From contig CBDBZL010000002.1 in NCBI GenBank assembly GCA_965213545.1, positions 434,001 to 498,000 on the forward strand: DNA of 64,000 bases, written 5' to 3'. The stretch is from CBDBZL01 sp965213545. Lineage in GTDB: Bacteria > Pseudomonadota > Alphaproteobacteria > Sphingomonadales > Sphingomonadaceae. Numbering within the stretch: position 1 is the first letter of the stretch; every line of letters starts with the position of its first letter. Shown here piece after piece: positions 24,298 to 33,028 of this stretch. The translations under genes were made by a program, and so were the position numbers. The notes below the pieces were generated by a model, which saw only the letters and a list, made by a program, of their open reading frames with translations, searched no databases and was not told the DNA's origin.

Positions 24298-25449
24298 TCA
24301 GCGTTCCTGCATCGAGTCCGACATCGTGCGCGTGATCGGCTTGGTCAGGTAGTTCCACACGGTGCTCGAACCGGTCAGGATCTCGGCGGTGGCGGTCATT
24401 CCTGGTTGCAGGTCGATTGCCTCGCCCGCTCGGCGCGGCCTCATGGTGCGCGTCTCCACCTCCAGGTTGACCCGGTAGTAGGTGTTGCTGGTGCCGTCCT
24501 CGCGCGCCTCCGACAGCGTGTCGGGGCTGATGAACACCACCCTGCCCTCGCCCGAACCATAGACCGCCGGATCGAACGCATCGAAGTTCACCCGCGCGCG
24601 CTGGCCCAGCTTGACAAAGGCAATGTCGCGCGGCGGCACCTGTGCCTCGACGATCAGGCGCTGGCCGGTGGGGACGATCTGGAGCGCCTCGTCGCCTGCG
24701 CCGAGCACCCCGCCCACCGTGGTAAGGCGCACATTCTTGACGATGCCATCGGTCGGCGCGACCAGCGAGGCGGCGCGCAGGCTCTCCTCGCGCTGGGTCA
24801 GCTGTTGCTCGGCGGCGACCAGCTCTTCCTCGGTGCGGGTGAACTCGGACTGCAGCTCCTGAACATAGCGCGCCCGCAAGTTGGAGATGCGCGCCTGGGT
24901 CTCGACCACATTGCGCTGCATCCCGATGACCTCGGAACGGGCGACGTCGCCTGTCTCGACGAGCGGCTGGTTCAATCCCAGTTCTTCCTCCTGCAACCGG
25001 GCCATGGAGGTAAGCGAGGCAATCTCGTTCTCCAGCGCGGCGCGGCGACGGTTGTAAAGCTGGCGCTGGTTGGCGGTGAACTCGGGATAGTCGGCGAGCG
25101 AGGCGGGGAAGGCGAGCGGCCGGTTGAACAGCTCGGCCTCGATCCGCGCCATCCGGCTGCGCAATCCAGCCACGCGGGCACGCGCTTCCTCCAGCGCGGC
25201 GGCAAGCCTACCCGTATCCAGCTCGACCAGCAGGTCGCCCGCGGCTACCTGGTCACCCTCGCGCACATTGATCGCATCGATCGCGCCGCCCTCCTCGCTT
25301 TGCACCACCTGCACTCGGGCGAAGGGCACCACCGTGCCGGGCGCACGCGTCACCTGGTCGAGCTCGGCCCAGTTGGCCCAGGCGATAAATCCGATCAGCG
25401 ATGCACTTATGACAGCGATGATCCAGGTTGCAGGTGTCATGCGGATCAT
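24298..25449 (-). CDS. HlyD-family type I secretion periplasmic adaptor
   Basis: 383 residues. A single N-terminal membrane helix (about 7-26, ATWIIAVISASLIGFIAW) is followed by a lipoyl-like half domain (GTVVPFARVQVVQSEEGGAI), a long coiled-coil hairpin (about 90-240, many Glu/Arg/Leu) and a C-terminal beta-barrel with LQPGMTATAEILTGSSTVWNY. This matches HlyD/LapC adaptors that bridge the inner-membrane ABC protein and TolC. Its start overlaps the ABC gene stop by 4 bases. It is the last gene of the TolC-ABC-HlyD operon. Confidence 0.92.
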   Translation of the reverse strand: MIRMTPATWIIAVISASLIGFIAWANWAELDQVTRAPGTVVPFARVQVVQSEEGGAIDAINVREGDQVAAGDLLVELDTGRLAAALEEARARVAGLRSRMARIEAELFNRPLAFPASLADYPEFTANQRQLYNRRRAALENEIASLTSMARLQEEELGLNQPLVETGDVARSEVIGMQRNVVETQARISNLRARYVQELQSEFTRTEEELVAAEQQLTQREESLRAASLVAPTDGIVKNVRLTTVGGVLGAGDEALQIVPTGQRLIVEAQVPPRDIAFVKLGQRARVNFDAFDPAVYGSGEGRVVFISPDTLSEAREDGTSNTYYRVNLEVETRTMRPRRAGEAIDLQPGMTATAEILTGSSTVWNYLTKPITRTMSDSMQER

Positions 25450-27596
25450 GATGCGCGCCGCCCGGCAACAAGCGAGGAGGTGACGGTCCCCGCCGGCACG
25501 CCGGCTTGCGCGTTGTCCTGCCCTTGCGGTGCCCGATGCGCGCGTCCCGCAAAATGGGGCAGCAACTCGGTGGCAGCTCCTTCGCGCACGATCCTGCCGC
25601 CCGCCATCACGATGATGCGCCCGAAACGGGTCAGCAGTTGCTGCTTGTGCGTGACCATGACCAAGATCGAGGCGGGCGAGAGGCGTTCGAACACCGCATC
25701 AAGCGCGGCTTTCTCGGTAGCCTGATCGAGCGCGGCGGTCGGCTCGTCGAGCAGCCAGATCTGCGGGCGTGCATGGATCAGCCGGTTGATCCCGACAAGG
25801 CTGCGCTGCCCTCCCGAAAGCCCGCGCCCGCCCTCCTGGATCGGCAGCGCGAGCCCTTCCCGGCTGCCGGCGATAAGCGCATCGAGCCGGGTCTGCCCGG
25901 CTACGGCAAGAAGCTCGCCATCGGTCAGATCGCCCAGCCCCATCGTCAGATTGTCGCGCAAGGTGCCGTTCACCAGCCGCGCGTCCTGCCCCAGGTAGCC
26001 GATATGACGGCGGGCTATGTCTTCGGCGATATGGGCAAGGTCAAGCCCACCCACGAGCGCGCTGCCGGATCGCGGCATGTACAGCCCGGCGAGCAGCTTC
26101 AGCAGCGTCGATTTGCCCGAACCGATCCCCCCGATGATCGCCAACCGATCGCCCGGCGCGATTTCCAGTCGTTCAATCTCCACCGCCGGCCGGCCCGTAC
26201 TCTGATAGCCGAAAACGATGTGTTCGAGCCTGTATCCCCCCTCGATCGCCCCGGGCCTCAATGCATCCGCGGCAGTGGACGGGTCGAGCGGCAGTTTCAT
26301 GATCGCATCGAGCGCGGTGAGCGAGGAGCGCGCGGTGCTCCACTGGACGATGATATTGGGCAATTGCGCCACCAGCGGCCCGTTGATCCGCCCGGCGATG
26401 ATCGAGCAGGAGAGCAGCGCTCCGGTGGTGATCTGGCCTTGCGCCGCCAGCCAGGCGCCCCAGCCCATGATGGCGACATAGGCGGTCTGTTGCAGCGTGG
26501 CGAACAGCGCGCCAGCCACCGCCGATGCGCGCTTCACCGGATCCTCGTAATGGTGGATCTCGCGCACCAGCGTGTTCCACCGGCCCATCAGCAGCCAGCC
26601 GCCGCGCTGGCTCTTCACCGTCTCGGCAGCGTCGAGCGTTTCGACCAGCATGCCGTTCTTGCGGTTGCCGCTCACCTGCGCCCGGTCGGCGCCCGTACGG
26701 ATCATCCGGCTCAGCAGCAATGCCAGACCCAGCGCGATCGGCAGGCTGACGATCGGCACCCAGGCGAGCGGACCGCCGATCGCGGCGATAACCAGGATGA
26801 AGAACAGCGCGAACGGCAGGTCGGCCAGCATGAACAGCGAACCGCTCGACAGCACCGCGCGCACCTGTTCCTGGCCGCGCAGTTGGGCCGCCAGCGTGCC
26901 GATCCCCGGCGGCCGCGCATCGAGCCGGATTGCTTGGGCGCGAGCGAAGAAGAACTCCGAAATTTCCGCATCGATATCCTGCGCCTCGCGTTCGATCAGG
27001 ATGGCGCGCAAGGAGCGCAGAGCAAGGTCGAGCAGCAGCGCGAACAGCACGCCGGCAGTCAGCACGACAAGCGTATCGAAGCTGGCGAGCGGGATCACCC
27101 GGTCGTAGAGCTGCATCGAATAGAGCGAGACCGCCAGCACCAGGATATTGGCGCAGATGGTGGCAAGGCCCGCCATCACCAGCGGCTGCTTGCGACGGCC
27201 GATCGCGCGCCAGAACACCGACACTGCCCTAGGACCGTCCGGGCCGGTGGCATCGCTCGCCAGCGGATCGGGCAGCGGCAGGGCGAAGAAGCGCTGCTCC
27301 TGGTTCCACTCCAACGCTTTACAACTGCCGGCCACGCTTAGCGCAGCGGCGCTGTCCCACTGCCGGGCAACCGACCATCCCGTGTCCGGATCATGCATCA
27401 GGAGCGGGAACTGGTCGGCGCGCGGACGTCCCTCGATCCGGCGTGGCGGCGGCCAGCCCAGCGCACCGGCCAGACCCGCGAGCGCGTCGATGCCGGGGGC
27501 CAGCTCGACTTCGGCCAGCTCGGCCTTCCATTGCGGCGACAGGGGCTTGGTCCGCTCCCTCGCATAGGTTTCGACCGCCGGAAGCAGGTCGTTCAT
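25446..27596 (-). CDS. Type I secretion ABC transporter (LapB-like), permease plus ATPase
   Basis: 716 residues. The N-terminal ~120 residues form a cytoplasmic C39-like region without the catalytic Cys (FPLLMHDPDTGWSVARQW), typical of non-processing type I exporters. A six-helix permease core follows (about 150-430, starting PLVMAGLATICANILVLA). The nucleotide-binding domain has Walker A GGIGSGKST, signature LSGGQRSLVG and Walker B WLLDEPTAALD. It would export a C-terminally targeted substrate in one step with the HlyD- and TolC-like partners encoded on either side. Both junctions are ATGA overlaps. No RTX-like substrate gene is visible in the window. Confidence 0.93.
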   Translation of the reverse strand: MNDLLPAVETYARERTKPLSPQWKAELAEVELAPGIDALAGLAGALGWPPPRRIEGRPRADQFPLLMHDPDTGWSVARQWDSAAALSVAGSCKALEWNQEQRFFALPLPDPLASDATGPDGPRAVSVFWRAIGRRKQPLVMAGLATICANILVLAVSLYSMQLYDRVIPLASFDTLVVLTAGVLFALLLDLALRSLRAILIEREAQDIDAEISEFFFARAQAIRLDARPPGIGTLAAQLRGQEQVRAVLSSGSLFMLADLPFALFFILVIAAIGGPLAWVPIVSLPIALGLALLLSRMIRTGADRAQVSGNRKNGMLVETLDAAETVKSQRGGWLLMGRWNTLVREIHHYEDPVKRASAVAGALFATLQQTAYVAIMGWGAWLAAQGQITTGALLSCSIIAGRINGPLVAQLPNIIVQWSTARSSLTALDAIMKLPLDPSTAADALRPGAIEGGYRLEHIVFGYQSTGRPAVEIERLEIAPGDRLAIIGGIGSGKSTLLKLLAGLYMPRSGSALVGGLDLAHIAEDIARRHIGYLGQDARLVNGTLRDNLTMGLGDLTDGELLAVAGQTRLDALIAGSREGLALPIQEGGRGLSGGQRSLVGINRLIHARPQIWLLDEPTAALDQATEKAALDAVFERLSPASILVMVTHKQQLLTRFGRIIVMAGGRIVREGAATELLPHFAGRAHRAPQGQDNAQAGVPAGTVTSSLVAGRRAS

Positions 27597-28966
27597 GGCC
27601 GCTGCCCCGATCCGATCGGCACCGGCTTCCAGCGGCAGGCGAGCGCCAGGATGCGCGCCGCGCCTGCCGCCAGGGAGACCCGGGCATCGCTTTCGGCAAG
27701 TCGCGCGCTCGCCGCCTCGCGCACCGCGTTCATCACGTCAAGCCATGAGCGACGGCCGGCAATGAACTGTCGCTGGTATGACCCGATGATGTCGGAAGCA
27801 GCATCGGCAGCCAGCGTGCCCGCCTCGATCCGCTCGCGCGCGGCGGCAACCAGCACATAGTCACGGCGCAGCTGTTCGCGCAGCCGCCGCTCGGCCTCGC
27901 CGAATTCGGCTAAAGCGCGTTCGATCCGCGCCGCGGCGCTGTCCACCCGCGCGAATTGCGACAGGCCGTTGCCGGTCTGCGCGCGCAGCACCACCGCGGC
28001 GCGCGCGCCGGTGATCTCGTTTTGCGACAGCTGAAGCAGCACTTGGGGCAGGATGGTGCCCCGCGCGATCCGCCGGTTCGCCCTGGCCGCATCGACAAGA
28101 TCTGTCAATGCGGCAAGCGTTGGATCGCATTGCAAGGCTTCTGCCAAGGCAAGGTCCGCCGAGGGAAGCGTCTGGGCGACGCCGGAAGGTGGCATCTCAG
28201 GCAGGATCTCCACCCCGCCGGTCAGCTCCAGCAGCCTGATCCGCGCGCTGTCACGCAGTTCGGTAGCGGAGGCGAGCTCGAGCCGCACTTGCGACGTGCG
28301 CGCGTTGCCCAACGTCAGATCGGCGCGCGGGGACACCTCCTGCGCCACGCGGCGCTCGATCGAGGCGACAAGCTCCTCGTGCCGGGCCAGACTGTCGGTC
28401 AGGATAGCGGCACGCTCGGCGGCGAGCACGGTATCGTAATAAGCGCCCGTGACTTCGAGCACGATGCGCCGTTCGGCCTCGTCCACTCGGTCGGAGCCTG
28501 CCGCTAGCGTGGCGCGTGCCCGGTCGATCTCGCTCGATATCCTGCCCCCCGACCAGACCGGCTGTTCAAGCGCCACGTTCACCGCCAGGCCGTCGCTATC
28601 GGCAATACTGCTTCCCCGGGTCGCGGCCAGCGCCTCTACGTTGAGACTGGGATAGCGCAGCCAGCGCGCCCCGCGAAGCTCCGCCCGGAGCGCGCGCGCT
28701 TCGGCATCGGCGGCGCTCACCAGGGGATGGGTTGCAGCAGCGATCGCGGCAGCCCGGTGCAGCGGCATCGGGATGGCCGGCGGCGGTACGGCGCGCGTTG
28801 GGTGGGTGTCGTGGGCGTCCGGCGCGACCGGGCCGATCATGCGCAGGTCCGACGCGGGTTCGTTGGTTGCGGGCTCCTGCGCAATTGCCGAACCTGTGCC
28901 CATAATCAGTGCCGCATACGCTGTCATGCACTGAATGAAGGCAATGCGGAGCGCGGGACGCGTCAT
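27593..28966 (-). CDS. TolC/LapE-like outer-membrane channel
   Basis: 457 residues with a Sec signal peptide ending near GSAIAQ. Two repeats of the TolC outer-membrane efflux family are visible as long amphipathic helices and strands: SLNVEALAATRG, VNVALEQPVWSGGRISSEI and AYYDTVLAAERAAILTDSLARH in the first, and LLQLSQNEITGARA and YQRQFIAGRRSWLDVMNAVREA in the second. The RRSWLDV motif is typical of type I secretion TolC proteins. It heads the operon and overlaps the ABC gene by 4 bases, supporting a dedicated secretion system. Confidence 0.92.
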   Translation of the reverse strand: MTRPALRIAFIQCMTAYAALIMGTGSAIAQEPATNEPASDLRMIGPVAPDAHDTHPTRAVPPPAIPMPLHRAAAIAAATHPLVSAADAEARALRAELRGARWLRYPSLNVEALAATRGSSIADSDGLAVNVALEQPVWSGGRISSEIDRARATLAAGSDRVDEAERRIVLEVTGAYYDTVLAAERAAILTDSLARHEELVASIERRVAQEVSPRADLTLGNARTSQVRLELASATELRDSARIRLLELTGGVEILPEMPPSGVAQTLPSADLALAEALQCDPTLAALTDLVDAARANRRIARGTILPQVLLQLSQNEITGARAAVVLRAQTGNGLSQFARVDSAAARIERALAEFGEAERRLREQLRRDYVLVAAARERIEAGTLAADAASDIIGSYQRQFIAGRRSWLDVMNAVREAASARLAESDARVSLAAGAARILALACRWKPVPIGSGQRP

Positions 28967-29348
28967 GACAGCTTAGGTCGCAATCCTAGTCGAAATGTTC
29001 GATGCGGGCGATAACGACCATCCCTCGCCGGCAGCGATTGGTGATGCACCCCTGACGAAACCCTTGAGGAATGCGACTCGCTTGCCCCCAATCCCGACCA
29101 TGTCTTCATACAAGGTTACACCCGTCCCGGACAGTGCGGTGATCGTGCCTCCCCGCTATACGAGCCGGCCGGAATGATGCAGCCAATTCCTGTGCGCACT
29201 CATTTCGATCCATGCTCAAGACCGAATATCGTCCGGTTCGACTTCGGGTAATGTCCGCGTTTTCCCCTCGATTACAGCCAAGCTTGCCAAGCTTGCCAAT
29301 CGTTATAATTGCGACCATTGCGGGGCAGGATCGGCGGATAGGCGTGCG
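28967..29348. other. Intergenic region between divergent secretion and efflux operons
   Basis: This 382-bp region separates the minus-strand type I secretion operon from the plus-strand efflux operon. I see no supported gene in it; its short open frames resemble nothing. It is less GC-rich than its surroundings and holds a short tandem repeat (two copies of AAGCTTGCC around 29280-29297) directly before a perfect TATAAT. Promoters for both operons must lie here. Confidence 0.5.
29284..29309 (+). promoter_or_regulatory. Candidate promoter of the efflux operon
   Basis: A perfect TATAAT stands at 29304-29309. The best -35-like element is TTGCCA at 29284-29289, with a spacing of only 14 bases; the tandem AAGCTTGCC repeat occupies the expected -35 position. 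Predicted transcription would start about 30 bases before the outer-membrane factor gene. Confidence 0.4.
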
Positions 29349-30833
29349 TTGGCAGCTTTGGTGCAGGTGGAGCAGACGGGGGTCGAAGAGAACGGCAGTC
29401 GGGCCGGAAGGTTCGCGCGAGTTCTTGCCCTTGTCCTGTCATGCGTGCTGACAGGCTGCGTCACGCTCGCCCCCCAGACCCCCGATCCCGATGTCGTCAT
29501 ACCCACCGACTGGGCGCTGAGCGAAACCCAGGCGGTGTCGGCCGACATCACCTCTTATTGGCGGTTGCTCGATGATCCGCTGCTGACCCGCTACGTCCAG
29601 CGCGCCATCATCGCCAATCGCGAACTGGCGCAAGGCGTCGCGCGGCTCGACCAGGCTTCAGCGCAGCTCGATGCGGCCCGCGCCGGCTATGCGCCCAGCA
29701 TCAATGCTTCGGGCACCGCGACCAGGGACATCGGCGATTTCGCGCGTGACGGAGTGCTGTTCAACCTAGGCGCGGACGCGGCGTGGGAGGCGGACCTGTT
29801 CGGCAGGATCGGCGGCAATGTCGCCGCCTCGCGCGCCGATCTGGTCGCTACCGGCTTCTCGCTCGCCGACCTGCAGCGGCTGATCGTGGGGCAGGTGGCG
29901 CTGGCCACCATCGATGCGCGCAGCCTGGCCGAACAACTGGCGATTGCGCGCGATACGCTGGCGATCCAGGACGACAATCTCGAGATCGCCGGCTTCCGCG
30001 TTCAGGCGGGCCTGGTCTCCAGCCTGGATGTCGAGCAGGCCCGGGTGCAGCGCGCGCAGACCGCGGCGAGCATTCCGGCGCTGGAGAACGCGCTGGCGGC
30101 GACCGCCAACTCCATCTCCACGCTGATCGGTGAGCCGCCGGGCGAGGTGCTTGCCGAACTCACCCTGGTTGCACCCGCACCCGTTCCCGAGCCCGCCACG
30201 CTCGCCGGCCTGGCACCGCCCGCGCAGGTGCTGCGTCGCCGGCCCGATGTGCGCAGTGCGGAGGCGGCGCTTGTCGCCAGCGGCGCGCGTGTAGGACTGG
30301 CGCGGGCGCAGCTCTATCCGCTGGTCCGGCTGTCGGGCAATTTGGGGGCCGGGCCGGCCACCGCAGGCAACCTGTTTGACATCATTACCGGGGGATTGTT
30401 CGGCAGCATCGGTCAGCTGATATTCGACGGGGGCCGCACACGCGCGCAGATCGACGGTGCCCAGGCGGCAGCACGCGGGGCGCTGGCCGCATGGGAGCAG
30501 AGCATACTCATCGCGCTGCAGGAGGTGGAAAGCGCTTCGGTCGCGCGGCGCACCGCCGATGAGCGGGTGGCGATCAATGGCGAAGCGGTGGACGCGGCGA
30601 GCGCATCGGCGCTGCTTGCCCGCAACCAGTACCAGGCCGGGCTGACTGACTTTCGCAACCTGCTGTTTGCCGAAAGCGACCTGTTGCTCGCCCGCAACCA
30701 ACTTGTTTCCACCCGCGCCGACCGGGCCAGCGCCTTCGTCCGCCTGACGCAGGCGCTTGGCGGCGGCTGGCTGGCGGATGACTTCGTTCCTCTTGACCCC
30801 GCGGCTACCCGGGGGTCAGATCCAGAGCAATGA
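29349..30833 (+). CDS. Outer-membrane efflux factor lipoprotein (NodT/OprM family)
   Basis: 494 residues from a TTG start; the exact start is uncertain because the first ~25 residues are not signal-like. A lipoprotein signal (ARVLALVLSCVLTGC) gives a lipobox LTGC near residue 37. The two TolC-like repeats are clear, including the family's DPLLTRYVQRAIIANRELAQ, VLRRRPDVRSAEAALVASGA, and GLFGSIGQLIFDGGRTRAQI. Proteins of this family form the outer-membrane exit duct for RND or MacAB pumps. It overlaps the downstream adaptor gene by 4 bases, indicating a dedicated partner. Confidence 0.92.
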   Translation: MAALVQVEQTGVEENGSRAGRFARVLALVLSCVLTGCVTLAPQTPDPDVVIPTDWALSETQAVSADITSYWRLLDDPLLTRYVQRAIIANRELAQGVARLDQASAQLDAARAGYAPSINASGTATRDIGDFARDGVLFNLGADAAWEADLFGRIGGNVAASRADLVATGFSLADLQRLIVGQVALATIDARSLAEQLAIARDTLAIQDDNLEIAGFRVQAGLVSSLDVEQARVQRAQTAASIPALENALAATANSISTLIGEPPGEVLAELTLVAPAPVPEPATLAGLAPPAQVLRRRPDVRSAEAALVASGARVGLARAQLYPLVRLSGNLGAGPATAGNLFDIITGGLFGSIGQLIFDGGRTRAQIDGAQAAARGALAAWEQSILIALQEVESASVARRTADERVAINGEAVDAASASALLARNQYQAGLTDFRNLLFAESDLLLARNQLVSTRADRASAFVRLTQALGGGWLADDFVPLDPAATRGSDPEQ

Positions 30834-32167
30834 ACGACCAGCCGATAACCCTAACCGACACGCACGCCACTGCCGAACCCGGGACGGCGGACGATGATAT
30901 CGGCGAATATCTCGCCAGCGGTAGCAAGCGCGCCTGGTACAAGCGGCGGGCGGTGTGGATAGCGGCGCTCATCGCGCTGGCCCTCATCGCCGCATTCGCG
31001 CTGCTATCGGGTGAGGATGAGGGGCCGGACTATATCACCGCCGATGTCGAACGGCGCAGTCTGGACCTTACCGTGACAGCCACGGGCAACCTGCGGCCGA
31101 CCAATCTGGTGGAAGTTGGCTCGGAAGTTTCCGGGCGGATCGACCGCGTCTATGTCGATGTCAACGACCAGGTGCAGCAAGGCCAGGTGATCGCGCGGAT
31201 CAACACCGATGTGATCGAGGACCAGATCGTCCAGGGCCGCGCCAGTCTGGAAGCGGCGAGGGCCAGTGTGGCTCAGGCGCGCGCCACGCTGGAGGTGGAC
31301 GAGGCGCAGCTCGCCCGGCTGATCGAGGTGCAACGCCTGTCCGATGGCCGAGTGCCCTTGCAGGTCGAGCTCGAACAGGCGCAGGCGGCCGTACGGCGCG
31401 ACCGGGCGGCGCTGGCGAGCGCGCAGGCCAATGTCGCTTCGGCGCAGGCCTCGTTGTCCTCGACCCTGACCAATCGCGACCGGGCAGTGATCCGAGCGCC
31501 GGTGACAGGCGTGGTGCTCGCGCGTCAGATCGAGCCCGGGCAGACGGTGGTCGCTAGCTTCGAGACGCCCACCTTGTTCATTCTTGCCGAGGACCTGTCG
31601 CGCATGCAGCTGCGGGTGGATATCGACGAGGCCGATGTCGGCCAGGTAGAGCCCGGGCAACGCGCCAGCTTCACCGTGGACGCCTATCCTGGCCGGCGCT
31701 TTCCTGCCCAGGTCACCCGGGTGGACCTTGCCTCGAGCAACATCGCCAACGAGACGCAGGGCGCGATCGCGTCGGCGGCCAATACAGTGGTCGACTACGA
31801 GGCGCGCCTCACCGTGGCCAATCGCGATGGATTGCTGCGTCCGGGGATGACCGCCACCGCCACCATCGCCACCCGGTCGACCGGAACGCGCCTCTTGGTT
31901 CCCAACTCGGCGCTGCGGTTCGACCCCGACGCGGCAGATGATTCAGGCGGCATTTTCGGCGAACCCGATATCGGCCTCGACCGTGAGGAACGCGCAACGA
32001 TCGGCGTGGGCAGCCGGCAGACGGTGCATGTGCTTGAAGACAATGGCAGCCTGCGCGAGATCGAGGTGGTGACAGGCTCGAGCGACGGGCGGCGCACGGT
32101 CATCACCTCCGATGCGTTGCGGCCTGGAATGCGGGTGGTGGTGGGTGTGCGGGAAGACACCGGATGA
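30830..32167 (+). CDS. MacA-like periplasmic adaptor of a tripartite efflux pump
   Basis: 445 residues. A membrane helix at about 40-60 (AVWIAALIALALIAAFALL) is followed by the lipoyl half TATGNLRPTNLVEVGSEVSG, a helical hairpin (about 120-215), RAPVTGVVLARQIEPGQTV, and beta-barrel and membrane-proximal domains ending DALRPGMRVVVGV. The order and the next two genes (ABC ATPase, FtsX-like permease) identify it as a MacA-type rather than an RND adaptor. Start and stop both overlap neighbours by 4 bases. Confidence 0.92.
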   Translation: MNDQPITLTDTHATAEPGTADDDIGEYLASGSKRAWYKRRAVWIAALIALALIAAFALLSGEDEGPDYITADVERRSLDLTVTATGNLRPTNLVEVGSEVSGRIDRVYVDVNDQVQQGQVIARINTDVIEDQIVQGRASLEAARASVAQARATLEVDEAQLARLIEVQRLSDGRVPLQVELEQAQAAVRRDRAALASAQANVASAQASLSSTLTNRDRAVIRAPVTGVVLARQIEPGQTVVASFETPTLFILAEDLSRMQLRVDIDEADVGQVEPGQRASFTVDAYPGRRFPAQVTRVDLASSNIANETQGAIASAANTVVDYEARLTVANRDGLLRPGMTATATIATRSTGTRLLVPNSALRFDPDAADDSGGIFGEPDIGLDREERATIGVGSRQTVHVLEDNGSLREIEVVTGSSDGRRTVITSDALRPGMRVVVGVREDTG

Positions 32168-32943
32168 CAGCCGCGCCCACGTCCAGCCCGCTGATCGTGC
32201 TGGAGCGGATCACCAAGACCTTCGGCGAGGGGCCGGCGGCGTTCCAGGCTTTGAAGGGCGTGAACCTGACCATCGAGCGGGGAGATTTTGTGGCAGTGAT
32301 GGGCCCATCGGGCTCGGGCAAGTCGACCACGATGAACATTCTAGGTTGTCTCGATGTGCCCACCAGCGGCGTGTTCCGCTTTCGCGGGGTCGAGGTGCAG
32401 GAGCTGGATCGCGACCAGCGCTCGCTGCTGCGGCGCCGGTATCTCGGCTTCGTCTTCCAGGGCTTCAACCTGTTGGCGCGCACCACCGCGCTGGAGAATG
32501 TCGAGCTGCCGCTGCTTTACCGGGGCGAGAAGGTGGCGGAGCGCCAGCAGGCAGCGCGGCGTGCGCTCGATCAGGTAGGCCTGGTGCCCTGGGCCGACCA
32601 CTCGCCGGCGGAACTTTCGGGCGGCCAGCAACAGCGCGTCGCCATCGCCCGCGCACTAGTGACACAGCCAGATGTGCTGCTGGCCGACGAGCCCACCGGC
32701 AACCTGGATACCCAGCGTTCGATCGAGATCATGGAATTGCTCACCCGCCTCAACTCCGAGGGTATTACCGTGCTGATGGTGACGCACGAGGCCGAGATGG
32801 CCCGCTTCGCCAATCGCATCATCCATTTCCGCGATGGTCTGGTCGAGCGTGAGGAACGCGGTTCGCTTGGGCGCGCCGAAGCCGAAGAGGGCGTCGATAC
32901 CGTGACCGGGGCCGGAATGGCGGACCAAAAGGCGCACGCATGA
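32164..32943 (+). CDS. MacB-type ABC transporter ATPase subunit
   Basis: 259 residues. Nucleotide-binding domain of the LolD/MacB/FtsE group: Walker A MGPSGSGKST (about 42-51), Q-loop FVFQGFNLLA, signature ELSGGQQQRVAIARAL, Walker B VLLADEPTGNLD, and the H-loop in LMVTHEAEMA. In classical MacB this domain is fused to the permease; here the permease is a separate gene 85 bp downstream. It powers mechanotransmission that drives substrates from the periplasm through the outer-membrane factor. Confidence 0.95.
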   Translation: MTAAPTSSPLIVLERITKTFGEGPAAFQALKGVNLTIERGDFVAVMGPSGSGKSTTMNILGCLDVPTSGVFRFRGVEVQELDRDQRSLLRRRYLGFVFQGFNLLARTTALENVELPLLYRGEKVAERQQAARRALDQVGLVPWADHSPAELSGGQQQRVAIARALVTQPDVLLADEPTGNLDTQRSIEIMELLTRLNSEGITVLMVTHEAEMARFANRIIHFRDGLVEREERGSLGRAEAEEGVDTVTGAGMADQKAHA

Positions 32944-33028
32944 CGGGCGTGCATCCGGGCGTGGGCGAAACTGCCACATCCGCCCGGCAGGGCAGGCAGG
33001 CGCACCTACCAGGCGGGGCAGGCCGCTG

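Noticed and set aside
25506..27341. Long plus-strand open frame of about 611 codons opposite the ABC transporter gene
   Set aside because: It is a mirror of a GC-rich coding gene; its composition is Gln/Arg/His-rich with no recognisable motif, while the opposite strand encodes a complete ABC protein with all motifs.
28995..29318. Short open frames in the gap between the secretion and efflux operons
   Set aside because: No family resemblance, no ribosome binding sites and no coupling to neighbours.
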